Source: an uncultured Saccharospirillaceae bacterium (GTDB taxonomy: Bacteria; Pseudomonadota; Gammaproteobacteria; Pseudomonadales; Oceanobacteraceae). From it: a stretch of DNA of 64,000 bases. Below the pieces are notes generated by a model. It ran no database searches. It was not told the origin of the DNA and saw nothing but the letters and a program-made list of their open reading frames with translations. The stretch spans positions 150,184 through 214,183 of the forward strand of contig CANNFT010000009.1 in the NCBI GenBank assembly GCA_947503895.1. The letters are read 5' to 3'. Of the stretch, positions 25,047 to 34,441 are shown one piece after another; the stretch's first letter is position 1, and every line of letters begins with the position of its first letter. Position numbers and translations under genes: made by a program.

Positions 25047-27407
25047 CTATTTTTTGAGAGCAGACAGTATTTTCTCTTCGAGTATTTCAGCATCTAATGG
25101 TTTACTCATATAGTCAGACATGCCCACCTCCAAGCAACGCTCTCTATCTCCCTCCAAACTGTTTGCAGTTAATGCGATGATATGTATATTCGTATAGTGA
25201 TTTAATTCACCACTCACTCCACCATTGCGAATAAGCTGAGTCGCTTCATAGCCATCCATTTCTGGCATCATGCAGTCCATTAATATTAAGTGAAACGGAT
25301 CGTTAGGCGCACTTTTTTCTAAGCAATCGAGTGCTTCCCTTCCGTTTTCAGCTGTCACAACCTCTGTATTTTGCAAACTTTCAAGGAGACCTAAAACCAC
25401 TTGTTGATTGATTAAGTTATCCTCTACCAAGAGTATTTTGTATTTTTCATTGTTTGGTATATTCGCATTGTAAGAGGAAGAGTATGGCGGTGGATTTTCA
25501 TCTAGGTGTTTTATTTCATCACAACCATAAGTCACCAAATGCAATACAATGGATAACTCTTGAGCGATAATGGGCTTTGTAAAAGTCGCACTAAAACCCG
25601 CCGCTTTATAAAATAATTCACTGCCGTCATCTAACATTGATGTCATTAAAATGAGTTTTATATCGGGCCATTGCTTATGTAATTGAATACCATATTCCAA
25701 TCCATCGTCGTGCCCCAAATGCCTTTTGATTAGGACCATATTGCAAATTGAACGAACCTGATTCTGAAGGGTTTTAATGATGGAGTCTGCTTCTTCAATG
25801 CAAAAAGCTTCATGCACAATTGCTCCTAATGATGAAATGTGTTCTGCCATGATTGATCGACTGCTTTCGTTATCATCTATAATCACGATACACCGATCGG
25901 ATAGATCCACTTCAAAAGCCATATTTTCATCGGATTGGGGGGACATCATCTTGACGTTAATATCAAAGCTACTGCCCACGCCTTCTTCACTCAAGACACT
26001 TATATCCCCTCCCATTTCATTTGCGAGTTTATAAGTTATGGCCAGCCCTAAACCGGTCCCACCAAATTTACGGGTTGTGGATGCGTCAACTTGCGTGTAG
26101 CTTTGAAACAATTCATCTATGCTCTCTTTTGGAATACCGATCCCCGTATCTCGTACTTGACAGCAATACCGAATTTCCTCACCAAACGATTCTGTACTCA
26201 CTGTAACAACGACTTCTCCTGCTTCCGTGAATTTTACTGCATTATCAATGATATTATTGAGTATCTGTCTTAATCGAACCTGATCGCCTTTCACATTAGC
26301 GTGTTTAACGTTTATGGTATTCACCACAAGCTCTAATGATTTTTTATTTGCTTTTAACGCTAAACAAGCGAACACTTCTTGATGAAACGTGTGGAGATCG
26401 AAGTCCATCGCCTCCAGTTCCATTTTCCCAGACTCAAGTTTAGACAAATCCAATATATCGTTAATAATAGCCAACAAACTTTTCGCACTGGACATCGCGA
26501 CACTTAATTGATGCTGCTGGCGTTCGTCCAAACTGCTTTTTTCCAACAAACCCATCATTCCGAGTACGCCATTCATTGGCGTTCTTATTTCATGACTCAT
26601 GCATGCCAAGAAATCAGATTTAAATTTTAACGCTCGCTCAGCATCATTTTTGGACTGCAATAAGCTTTGTGTTCTTTCTTGAACTTTGTATTCCAACTCA
26701 CGATTGAAATGCAAAAGCTTATCACGAGCATCAATCAACTTATCAATCATTGAGGAAAATGATGCTTTTAACACATCAATCTCATTGTGTTTTTCCACAC
26801 TTAATGGCGCTGGAATAGCTTTTAGTTTATCGAACTCAATATCATCAACTGAATCGGTTAATGCTTCTAATGGCTTAGTCAGTATTCGGTGACTAAAGAA
26901 TAAAAATATACACCAAAGTGCGATTCCTTTAAGAACAGCATTTACGATCAAAAATAAAAATCCAATTTCAACTCGTTTAAAGATGACTTGATTATTCGAA
27001 AATAATGTTGCGAATCCCAGCTCTCTACGTTCACCTAGATATTCATAAGCGATTGGAAAGGTGTAATATATACCATTGGAGAAGGTTTCCTTCGCGTTTA
27101 AAGTCTGCATATTTCCTATTTTGCTCACGGGATTTCCATGTAAATCAACAAGGCGAACGCCTTCAATGATGGGTACTTCGATCATCGCATCCAGTACACT
27201 TTCAATTTGTTCTAATTCTAGGTCCCACAATGACTTGCCTAGCACTTGCCCAAATATCATTTCATAAGATCTTAGCTCATTCTCTATTGCGCGCTGTGTG
27301 TATTTTAGCTCTTCATAGATGTGAATAGATGTCACGACCAATGCGACCACACAATATAATATAAATACCTTGCGCATTAATTGTGTTGCAATTGAACGCC
27401 TTTTCAT
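25047..27407 (-). CDS. hybrid sensor histidine kinase with one degenerate and one canonical receiver
   Basis: The ATG at 27407 overlaps the stop of the upstream binding-protein gene as ATGA, so it is preferred over 27440 and gives 786 residues. The order is TM1 (about 14-31), a periplasmic sensor of about 110 residues, TM2 (about 148-172), a HAMP-like linker, HisKA with His272 in ACMSHEIRTPMNG, HATPase with RQILNNIIDNA, DTGIGI and GTGLGLAI, receiver 1 and receiver 2. Receiver 1 keeps the acidic pair (IDDNES) but has Lys561 (MVLIKRHLG) where the phospho-Asp should be. Receiver 2 is canonical (LILMDCMMPEMDG, Asp711). No HPt domain is present, so an external phosphotransfer partner is expected. 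Confidence 0.92.
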   Translation of the reverse strand: MKRRSIATQLMRKVFILYCVVALVVTSIHIYEELKYTQRAIENELRSYEMIFGQVLGKSLWDLELEQIESVLDAMIEVPIIEGVRLVDLHGNPVSKIGNMQTLNAKETFSNGIYYTFPIAYEYLGERRELGFATLFSNNQVIFKRVEIGFLFLIVNAVLKGIALWCIFLFFSHRILTKPLEALTDSVDDIEFDKLKAIPAPLSVEKHNEIDVLKASFSSMIDKLIDARDKLLHFNRELEYKVQERTQSLLQSKNDAERALKFKSDFLACMSHEIRTPMNGVLGMMGLLEKSSLDERQQHQLSVAMSSAKSLLAIINDILDLSKLESGKMELEAMDFDLHTFHQEVFACLALKANKKSLELVVNTINVKHANVKGDQVRLRQILNNIIDNAVKFTEAGEVVVTVSTESFGEEIRYCCQVRDTGIGIPKESIDELFQSYTQVDASTTRKFGGTGLGLAITYKLANEMGGDISVLSEEGVGSSFDINVKMMSPQSDENMAFEVDLSDRCIVIIDDNESSRSIMAEHISSLGAIVHEAFCIEEADSIIKTLQNQVRSICNMVLIKRHLGHDDGLEYGIQLHKQWPDIKLILMTSMLDDGSELFYKAAGFSATFTKPIIAQELSIVLHLVTYGCDEIKHLDENPPPYSSSYNANIPNNEKYKILLVEDNLINQQVVLGLLESLQNTEVVTAENGREALDCLEKSAPNDPFHLILMDCMMPEMDGYEATQLIRNGGVSGELNHYTNIHIIALTANSLEGDRERCLEVGMSDYMSKPLDAEILEEKILSALKK

Positions 27408-28351
27408 TTTGTACATGAAGCGGCAAGCCAAGACTGCCAAATCGAACGATTATTTAACATCCACCGTTTAGCTGCCTCCGTATGAGAAAGACCGTCAACA
27501 TCCACATAGGCTGCAGCCTCTGCAATTTGATTATTTGACAGCGATATCTTTTTCACAATCGTAAAAGCACAAGGCCATTTTTTTTCAAATTGAGCCCATA
27601 CCGCTTTTTTTAACCAACCGTCCTTTGGATTGCCACAATCATAGACAAATTTAGAGTTCACTCCCCAGGCAGGATCAGTTTCACATTCTGGAGCATATTT
27701 GGGAAATTCGATAAATTTTCCATCATATCGACTTTCAACCCAGTTAGGCGTCCAGTTAAACAATACAATGGGCATTTGAGATTCAACGGCTGCTTTAAGT
27801 TGCACCCACAAGTCATCGCCTTTTTTAACCGCTAATGTCGTAAAGTTTAAATTGAGGGCCCTAATACGCGCCGCATCCGGTTTCTCCCAAGGACCCGCTA
27901 TATAGACGCCTTTTCCTTGACTTCCATTTCTGGAAAACAAGGCAGCGCAACGCCCTAGCGCTTTCCAGTCTGGCAATCCAGGACAAACCTTTTCGACATA
28001 ACTTGGATACCACCATTCCTCCCTAGTCTTGGCGGAATGCGTGCCGGCATCCACAACCCGACCCGTGTTCACCATGTGATTGAACTTGTCAGACATGGTG
28101 CCTTCCCACACCTCCATTTGAAGATGCAGTATGCCATGAGCCAGCCCACCCCATTGATCACTTACGGATGAATCAACAAATTCAACCTTAAATCCTTGTG
28201 AAGCTAATAACTCTCCTGTCACCTGAGACAGCACGATTTGGCTCGTCCAGTTATTTAAAATGATTTTTATCGGCTCATGTTGGTTAATTGCGCCGTTACA
28301 AATCATGGGTATTAAAACAAAAAGCAATAAGAAAGCTCTATGATAGTACAT
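27404..28351 (-). CDS. OpuAC-type (glycine betaine/choline) substrate-binding protein
   Basis: This 315-residue exported protein has a signal peptide ending near MICNGA. The body matches the OpuAC/ProX-like binding fold: IKIILNNWTSQIVLSQVTGELL at the N-terminus, then GLAHGILHLQMEVWEG and MPIVLFNWTPNWVE. The Trp and Tyr residues are of the kind that form cation-pi boxes around quaternary amines. No permease or ATPase gene is adjacent. Instead the stop overlaps the start of a hybrid histidine kinase (ATGA), which suggests a ligand-presenting role in signalling rather than transport. The ligand may be a betaine, choline or related osmolyte. This is inference from the fold. Confidence 0.85.
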   Translation of the reverse strand: MYYHRAFLLLFVLIPMICNGAINQHEPIKIILNNWTSQIVLSQVTGELLASQGFKVEFVDSSVSDQWGGLAHGILHLQMEVWEGTMSDKFNHMVNTGRVVDAGTHSAKTREEWWYPSYVEKVCPGLPDWKALGRCAALFSRNGSQGKGVYIAGPWEKPDAARIRALNLNFTTLAVKKGDDLWVQLKAAVESQMPIVLFNWTPNWVESRYDGKFIEFPKYAPECETDPAWGVNSKFVYDCGNPKDGWLKKAVWAQFEKKWPCAFTIVKKISLSNNQIAEAAAYVDVDGLSHTEAAKRWMLNNRSIWQSWLAASCTK

Positions 28352-29262
28352 TTATTTCGTACTCTTCTCATTATGTGCACTGGGTCTTAATGGTGTAGGC
28401 ATCAGAGTCCAATCACGGCGACTTGCATGCCTATTATGACAGTGTAGATGATTACCCATAGCGACCGGATTGACTGACTTAATTGAGAGCGACTAGGCTT
28501 TAGGCTTGCTTTAAATAGGTCAAATATCAGTACTCATTTTTGCGTCCACTCCGATCAATCGAATACACACAGGTGTCAGCAGAAATGATAAAGCTAGGAA
28601 TCAGTGGTTAAGCAGGTGATTTAAATAAAAAAACTAGAGACAAAAAACGCTACACAGTCGCAATAAATGCATAAAAGGACCTAAGTAGTCAGACCGAATA
28701 CTCTACATTGACGTCATTCAGCCTAGTTTTAATTCTTTCCCAATCTCCGTGTCTAAAACGTCTCAATTCTTGAATGTCATTTTTCAATTTGGCCTTTTTC
28801 AAGCTTGAACATTGTTGGATAGACGCCAACAATTTATTTAGGAGCATCGCTATTAAATCATTTTAAACTCTGGCCAGATGGTCATTTCAAGTTCAATACG
28901 TGATTTGAAGATCTAACTGAGTAAATCAAAAATGCACAACACTGAAACTGGAATGATCACCAGACCCGTAGGGCAAAGTCTGTCGCACTTACTACGGTCA
29001 GTCTCCTAGAAAGGGCTCGTACGCTGCGAATACTTCCTGATATTAAAGCGTCGCAGAACACTTGCACGATTGGATGAATGAAGCATTAGAGCGAAGCAGG
29101 AAGGCAGAGCCAAGAGCCAAATTGAATGATCAGAAGCGCTCTTTTTAGAAGCGCCCTGAATGAATCCAGTACATCAATATGTCACATGAATGATTTACAG
29201 TACGTGCCGATTAATTTCTGACTACTCAGAACAGCCAGCATTAATATAAGAAACAATGAGTC
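28352..29262. other. gene-poor region of about 0.9 kb
   Basis: This stretch between divergent genes holds no gene of normal length. The only frame with protein-like composition is a 52-codon minus-strand one at 28689-28847, listed separately. The short repeat agaagcgc occurs twice near 29130-29155. Promoters for both neighbours must lie at the edges. Confidence 0.5.
28689..28847 (-). CDS. short ORF of 52 residues, possible remnant
   Basis: From the ATG at 28847 to the TGA at 28689 the frame encodes a charged, helix-prone peptide that includes LKNDIQELRRFRHGDWERI and ends NDVNVEYSV. The composition looks like real protein rather than random translation. There is no ribosome-binding site and an in-frame TAA lies just upstream. 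It may be the C-terminal scrap of a decayed gene. No family is recognised. Confidence 0.25.
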   Translation of the reverse strand: MLLNKLLASIQQCSSLKKAKLKNDIQELRRFRHGDWERIKTRLNDVNVEYSV

Positions 29263-30894
29263 ATGCCAAGTCGACAGAAAACTTTTTTTTGGATTTTTTT
29301 ACATACGTTAGCCATTTTATGTGTAATTACTCAAGTATTTACCGGCTTAAGATTTTCTGTCTTCAGATTTGACAATCTGCTTTCGTTATCGGCTATATTG
29401 CCCCAAGGTGCGCTACATAATGTGCACATTATGTCTGGCGTTGGCTTAACCTTAACCGCCATTGCATATGTCCTTTACCGATTCTGGGGAACAATGACAA
29501 CACGCCAACTTCGAACGCCAGCTTCATTCAATCCGTCGAAATGGCGTATTGATCTAACCGGCTCTAGCATTAAATTATTTAATTTATGGGTGATCCGATT
29601 AGGCTACCTAGTCACGACATGTATACTCATCTCCGGCTGGTTACTTTATTTTGACGCCTCCATTGATTCCATAGATTTTATTCATTTCATATTGGCACTC
29701 TGCATGGTCGGCTACCTATTTTTTCATGGCGGCTTCACCCTCATTCAATTTGGCTATCAAGCCGCTGTGACCATTTTCAAACCCGGCACCACCGCCTACC
29801 GACACATATTTTCTATCGTTGTGTCCTTCCTATTATGTTTTGTCATTGGATTATATTTCATTAGCTTTCAGTCCATTCAAACCCTATTTGTTCGCACCGT
29901 TTCGCCGACGACCATCATCAATATTGATGGAAAAGCTGAAGAGCACGTTTGGCACGACGCGCAAAGTATTGAGGTAAAAACGCACGGCGGCGCTAATTTT
30001 GAGAACGGACAAACCACAGTTTCACTCAAAGCGTTACAGAATGGCAGTGAAATATTTATGTTAGCGCAATGGCAAGACAGCAGCGAAAGCCTGAATCATC
30101 TTCCACTCGAAAAAACAGAGCAAGGCTGGGCGGTTCGCTCTCAGGGCTTTTATCAATTTGACGAAAAAAAATACTACGAAGATAAATTTGCCATTTTGCT
30201 TTCGACGAAATGTGAAATGGCAGCGGCGGGGACAGCGCACTTGGGTCCCCAACCGTTGAAAGATCAGCCCCCCAATTGGCACGGTCGTGGTTATCACTAT
30301 GCAGAAGATGGTGAAACTCGAGATTTATGGCATTGGAAAGCGGTGCGTACAAATGGGATGATTTTAGTGGACGATAACTACATTGGCCGACCCGAAAAAG
30401 CACTTGATGGCCAGCGAAGATATACCGCAGGCTATTACCCTGATAGCAAAGAATCGGGGGCTTATATTATGAATTGGCAATGGTATAGCCCGAATGGCAT
30501 TACACCCAAACGGATTCCCAGCATCAAAAACTCAGAGCCTTCGGCTGCGAGCACCGACCAAACCTTTAGTGAAAACGGGCATCCCAGCTCAGTCTTACCG
30601 TGGTTTGACACTCAAGCCTATAAGACGTCAAAAGATCCATACATCGTTGGCGACACTATTCCCTCAGTATTAATGCGATCCAACCGATTTGAAGGAGACC
30701 GCGCAGATGTACGAGGTTTTGGCGTTTGGAAAAATGGGCAATGGACGCTAGAAATGGTCCGTAAACTGAATACCGGAAGCCAATATGACCTACCGATAGA
30801 AGAAGGACTATGCATGTGGGTATCGGCATTTGATCATGCACAAACCCATCACACGCGCCATCACCGCCCCATTCAATTGCAATGGGAAAAATGA
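29263..30894 (+). CDS. membrane cytochrome b fused to ethylbenzene-dehydrogenase-type haem domain
   Basis: This 543-residue protein starts with a cytochrome b561-like membrane part of about five helices (residues 8-28, 50-72, 108-130, 137-165, 182-202). His14, His52/55, His141 and His155 are candidate haem ligands. After TM5 comes a periplasmic EB_dh domain (about residues 215-540), the haem-binding fold of the ethylbenzene/DMSO dehydrogenase gamma subunit: IDGKAEEHVWHDA, EIFMLAQWQDSSES, YYEDKFAILLS and DLWHWKAVRT. The fusion suggests electron passage between the quinone pool and a periplasmic partner. Its stop overlaps the next start as ATGA, so the two proteins probably work together. Confidence 0.85.
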   Translation: MPSRQKTFFWIFLHTLAILCVITQVFTGLRFSVFRFDNLLSLSAILPQGALHNVHIMSGVGLTLTAIAYVLYRFWGTMTTRQLRTPASFNPSKWRIDLTGSSIKLFNLWVIRLGYLVTTCILISGWLLYFDASIDSIDFIHFILALCMVGYLFFHGGFTLIQFGYQAAVTIFKPGTTAYRHIFSIVVSFLLCFVIGLYFISFQSIQTLFVRTVSPTTIINIDGKAEEHVWHDAQSIEVKTHGGANFENGQTTVSLKALQNGSEIFMLAQWQDSSESLNHLPLEKTEQGWAVRSQGFYQFDEKKYYEDKFAILLSTKCEMAAAGTAHLGPQPLKDQPPNWHGRGYHYAEDGETRDLWHWKAVRTNGMILVDDNYIGRPEKALDGQRRYTAGYYPDSKESGAYIMNWQWYSPNGITPKRIPSIKNSEPSAASTDQTFSENGHPSSVLPWFDTQAYKTSKDPYIVGDTIPSVLMRSNRFEGDRADVRGFGVWKNGQWTLEMVRKLNTGSQYDLPIEEGLCMWVSAFDHAQTHHTRHHRPIQLQWEK

Positions 30895-31580
30895 TGAAAC
30901 AACGCCTACTCATTGGGGCCATCCTATTTATAATCATCGCTGCTTATGCAGCCCTGAACCCGCCGCCCATTCCGCAACCTATCGCCAGCGATCGTTTTAT
31001 TAAACTCGATGCTTCAGGGATGCCGATGGATATCTGGGCAGGGCCATGGGCCTGTATTCTCGATCAAAAAACAGGATTAATTTGGGAAAACAAAACTGAT
31101 AATGAGAATATTCACGATGCGTATTGGACTTATTCTTGGTTTAATCAATATCCAATTATAAAGGAATCTGAATCTCTCCAAGATGCATCATTTAAAGGTA
31201 CACCAAATAAAGGCGATTGCTATTTTGAAGAGGAGCGCTGTGACACATTAGACCTTATACAACGCACCCGTACTCATCAGTTATGCGGATTAAAACATTG
31301 GCGTTTGCCAAGCACAGAAGAACTGCAAAGTTTATTAGACCATTCTGTTCGTATTGGAGAAGCGTTAATTCAACCTGCATTTTTTCCACATACAAAGAAA
31401 GGCGATTACTGGACATCCGATTTTGATAAAGATCTAACCGGCGTTTATCAGCATTTAAAATTCGGTGCCCTAGCGGTGAATTTCAAAGACGGCAGCGTTA
31501 AACCCATTCCTTATCAAAATGCCGCCTTTGTGCGTTTAGTCACGGAAGCGTCAAAGAATTTTAATATCAGTCAACCATAA
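30891..31580 (+). CDS. membrane-anchored DUF1566 (Lcl-like C-type lectin fold) protein
   Basis: The ATG at 30891 overlaps the TGA of the cytochrome b-EB_dh gene and is preferred over 30882; it gives 229 residues. An N-terminal hydrophobic helix (LLIGAILFIIIAAYAAL) anchors or exports the protein. The remainder is a DUF1566 domain, with CILDQKTGLIWENKT, then HWRLPSTEELQSLLD, then KGDYWTSDFD, in the usual order. Cysteines in GDCYFEEERCD and LCGLKHW may pair. Members of this family are secreted or surface proteins with a C-type-lectin-like fold. Translational coupling suggests it is a structural partner of the haem protein. Confidence 0.8.
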   Translation: MMKQRLLIGAILFIIIAAYAALNPPPIPQPIASDRFIKLDASGMPMDIWAGPWACILDQKTGLIWENKTDNENIHDAYWTYSWFNQYPIIKESESLQDASFKGTPNKGDCYFEEERCDTLDLIQRTRTHQLCGLKHWRLPSTEELQSLLDHSVRIGEALIQPAFFPHTKKGDYWTSDFDKDLTGVYQHLKFGALAVNFKDGSVKPIPYQNAAFVRLVTEASKNFNISQP

Positions 31581-31821
31581 TATGATTCACAGAGGCTAAC
31601 CCATGCGTCACGATGAAAAGGACTACCTTGCTATTCATCTTTATTGAACTAATGTAAAGGCTCCTCAAATAAGTCATTTAATTAAACTAAGGGTTGCGCC
31701 AAACTTTACACCGGCATAATCCACACATTAGACATTATTCAACTAGGTCGCAGTTCAACCAATTAACCGATTCATAACTCAACAATCGAAGCAGCACCCT
31801 TATAATAACGTGGAGGTATCC

Positions 31822-34029
31822 ATGAATATCGAAAGGCCCTTTAATCTCGCTAAATTAATGTCATTGTCCTCATTATTAGCCGTGAGCACCCTGTCCTTCG
31901 AAGCCCATTCGGCCACGAAGCATGTGCGACTGTCTTGGGACAGCGATCCAGCGCATAACGCGGTCATTGGTTTCTCCCCTGATGGCACCAGTAATAGCCC
32001 CTACGTTAAATACGGAACGGATACCAATGAAAGCAGTTGGTCGAGTCAATCGGTCAGCCAGTCCACCACTTTCGGTGGATCATTGGATAGCCATTTTGTA
32101 AGGCTTAATAACTTAAACGCTCATTCGGCCGTTTACTTTCGCGTATGCGACCAAGATGGCTGCGGTGATCGCTTTTGGTTTCAAACCGCACCGGCTGACG
32201 ACTCTCCGTTCATCGTGGCTGCGGGTGGCGATACTCGAACAGGCTGGACAAACCGACAAAAAGGCAACACGCTAATTTCAAAACTTCGCCCTCTATTTAT
32301 CATGCATGGCGGTGATTTCACCGACTCTAATAATGCGTCGCAAATGAAAGCTTGGTTAGACGACTGGACTCTGACCTACTCCAGCGATCAAATAAATGGC
32401 TTGAGTTACAACCGCATTTATCCATTGATTCCCACCCATGGCAATCACGAAGATGGAAACTATTCAACAATATGCCAAGTATTCGGCGTGGACAGCAGCG
32501 CGACGAATAATCAGGACGGACAGTGTAATCCATACGACACTTACAGCGCCTTTAACATCTCGCCCTTATTGCGCGTGTATACACTCAATAGTCAGTTTAA
32601 AGACAGCGGCTGGGGCGCCTATGCTACCGCAATGAATAATTGGCTCGAATCCGATTTGGCCAATAATGGAAGCTCTGCGAAATGGCGATTTGCTCAATAT
32701 CACAAACCCATGTTTCCACATTACACCGGCAAATCAGATAACCAAATACTCTTTGATTGGTGGGCACAAGCGTTTTACGACGACGCCATGAATTTGGTGG
32801 TGGAGTCAGACACACACATCACCAAAGTCACCAAAGCACTGCTACCCTCTGGAAATCAATTTTCAGAAACCACTTCAGGGGGAACAGTGTATGTGGGTGA
32901 AGGCAGCTGGGGGGCACCCGCTCGATCGGCAAACGACCCTAAATCTTGGACCATTGATTTAGCAAGCATACAACAATTTAAAGTCATCTCCGTCACGAAA
33001 GATGCGTTAGAAGTACGAACAGCACAATTCGATGCCTCAGCCAGCACACTGAGCCGAGCTGATCGTCAATCGGACCCGCTATTGTTACCGAGCAATGTTA
33101 ACTGGTGGTCGGCGAATCAAATTGGCGAGGTCATGCAGCTTGAACGTAATAGCAGTCAGCGCACCGTCATTACCAATGGCGGCGGAGGAAACGGCGGTGA
33201 CTTTATATCTTTAGCAGTCACGGATGATGTGTTTATTTCCAGCAGTAACAGCAACACAAATTACAATGGCGACAGTGACGGACTATTAGCAGATGGTAGT
33301 AGCTCCCTAGGGGAATTGGAAACACTGATCAAGTTTGACCTTTCATCCATTCCGGATTGTGCCGTCACCGCAGAAGCACAGTTAACATTTAATGTAACGG
33401 ACCGCTCAACCGGTTCATACAACCTTTATTTCGGGCTGGGAGATTGGGCAGAAAATAGCGCAACTTGGAACAGTGTTGGAGGCAGCAACCAACACGGAAC
33501 GCTGGTCACTAGTTTCACACCATCCTCCACCGGACTCATGACCCTTAACCTCTCATCCGCCAATGTTTTAGAGCATTGGTTAAACAATGGAAACTATGGC
33601 TTCGTCATTGCATCGGCTGGCACCACGAATGGCGTGGATATGGATTCAAAAGAAACTGGCATGAGCCCAGTATTAAAAGTCAAACTCGAAGAAAATGATT
33701 CCTGTGGTGGTGGCGGCGAACCCGAAGGCGGAAGCTTTGCTCGTCTAAACCAAACGGGTAATAAAGGTGATTGGCTTCACTTTAATGTCGATATTCCCAC
33801 AGGCATGAACACCCTGAATGTCACTATAAACGGCGGGACGGGTGACGGTGACTTATATGTCCGCAAGGGGCAAGAACCCACCCTAAACAGTTATGATTGT
33901 CGGCCTTGGTTAAACGGTAATAGCGAGACCTGTAAAGTGAACAACCCTGAAGCGGGAACTTGGTTTTTTAGTTTACAAGGATACGGTGATTTCGATGGTA
34001 TTAATCTAAATGCCAGTTGGGCACCGTAA
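31822..34029 (+). CDS. secreted purple-acid-phosphatase-like metallophosphoesterase with DNRLRE and PPC domains
   Basis: The ATG at 31822 is set by GGAGG at 31812-31816 and gives 735 residues. A signal peptide ends near AHSA. An N-terminal Fn3-like domain (about 35-120) is followed by the metallophosphoesterase domain with AAGGDTR (Asp137), MHGGDFTD (Asp165), THGNHED (Asn208, His209), YHKPMFPH and VESDTHITK. A DNRLRE-type domain (about 430-600, LIKFDLSSIPDCAVT) and a C-terminal PPC domain (about 625-735, GDGDLYVRKG, CRPW) complete it. It probably releases phosphate from esters outside the cell. The PPC domain suggests type II secretion with later trimming. Confidence 0.87.
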   Translation: MNIERPFNLAKLMSLSSLLAVSTLSFEAHSATKHVRLSWDSDPAHNAVIGFSPDGTSNSPYVKYGTDTNESSWSSQSVSQSTTFGGSLDSHFVRLNNLNAHSAVYFRVCDQDGCGDRFWFQTAPADDSPFIVAAGGDTRTGWTNRQKGNTLISKLRPLFIMHGGDFTDSNNASQMKAWLDDWTLTYSSDQINGLSYNRIYPLIPTHGNHEDGNYSTICQVFGVDSSATNNQDGQCNPYDTYSAFNISPLLRVYTLNSQFKDSGWGAYATAMNNWLESDLANNGSSAKWRFAQYHKPMFPHYTGKSDNQILFDWWAQAFYDDAMNLVVESDTHITKVTKALLPSGNQFSETTSGGTVYVGEGSWGAPARSANDPKSWTIDLASIQQFKVISVTKDALEVRTAQFDASASTLSRADRQSDPLLLPSNVNWWSANQIGEVMQLERNSSQRTVITNGGGGNGGDFISLAVTDDVFISSSNSNTNYNGDSDGLLADGSSSLGELETLIKFDLSSIPDCAVTAEAQLTFNVTDRSTGSYNLYFGLGDWAENSATWNSVGGSNQHGTLVTSFTPSSTGLMTLNLSSANVLEHWLNNGNYGFVIASAGTTNGVDMDSKETGMSPVLKVKLEENDSCGGGGEPEGGSFARLNQTGNKGDWLHFNVDIPTGMNTLNVTINGGTGDGDLYVRKGQEPTLNSYDCRPWLNGNSETCKVNNPEAGTWFFSLQGYGDFDGINLNASWAP

Positions 34030-34037
34030 ATAAAAAT

Positions 34038-34077
34038 CCTAGCAAGTGTACGCATGTGGACTTGCTAGGTGTTTTTT
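34038..34077 (+). terminator. rho-independent terminator after the phosphatase gene
   Basis: The perfect 10-bp arms cctagcaagt and acttgctagg flank a 12-nt loop and are followed by tgtttttt. The hairpin begins 9 bp after the stop codon. Confidence 0.9.
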
Positions 34078-34090
34078 GAGTTTTTTATTG

Positions 34091-34236
34091 TGGGGTTGAT
34101 TAGATAGATTTGATTGGGCGCTTCGCGGCTGCTATGACTCCCTACGACTTTATAGAGTGAATGGGATTAAGGTGGGCGGTCGTCTTAAAGGCCGCAATGT
34201 GAGTATCGATTCGGTTATATTTTCTTTTTTGAGATG
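34091..34236 (+). repeat. inverted-pair repeat, copy 1
   Basis: This copy matches the reverse complement of 34955-35135. A 61-bp core (34136-34196 against 34992-35052) differs at one or two positions. Compared with copy 2 it lacks about 36 bp between short GCTT-containing repeats. Both copies can be read in one frame as ...YRVN-IKVGGRLKGR..., with a stop soon after in this copy. Confidence 0.8.
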
Positions 34237-34352
34237 TTCGAGAGATTGGGCTTATTTCTAGTGGCTGGGAGATGAGTTATTTTCAAGGGTAATTGATTGA
34301 ATGGATGGCTTTGATTAGACGATTTCTCAGCGTCCGGTTTTCTTTACTATAC

Positions 34353-34387
34353 ACCCAACTAGCGTCGATTAAGGCCGCTAGTTGGGT
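34353..34387. terminator. perfect 12-bp hairpin downstream of the 34442 gene
   Basis: The arms acccaactagcg and cgctagttgggt flank an 11-nt loop. It lies 55 bp past the stop of the minus-strand gene. There is no clear T-run, so intrinsic termination is only possible. Confidence 0.5.
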
Positions 34388-34441
34388 ATGGACACTGAGA
34401 TATGTTAGTTTTAAATCGGTATCGTCCAGTAGCGATTATTT

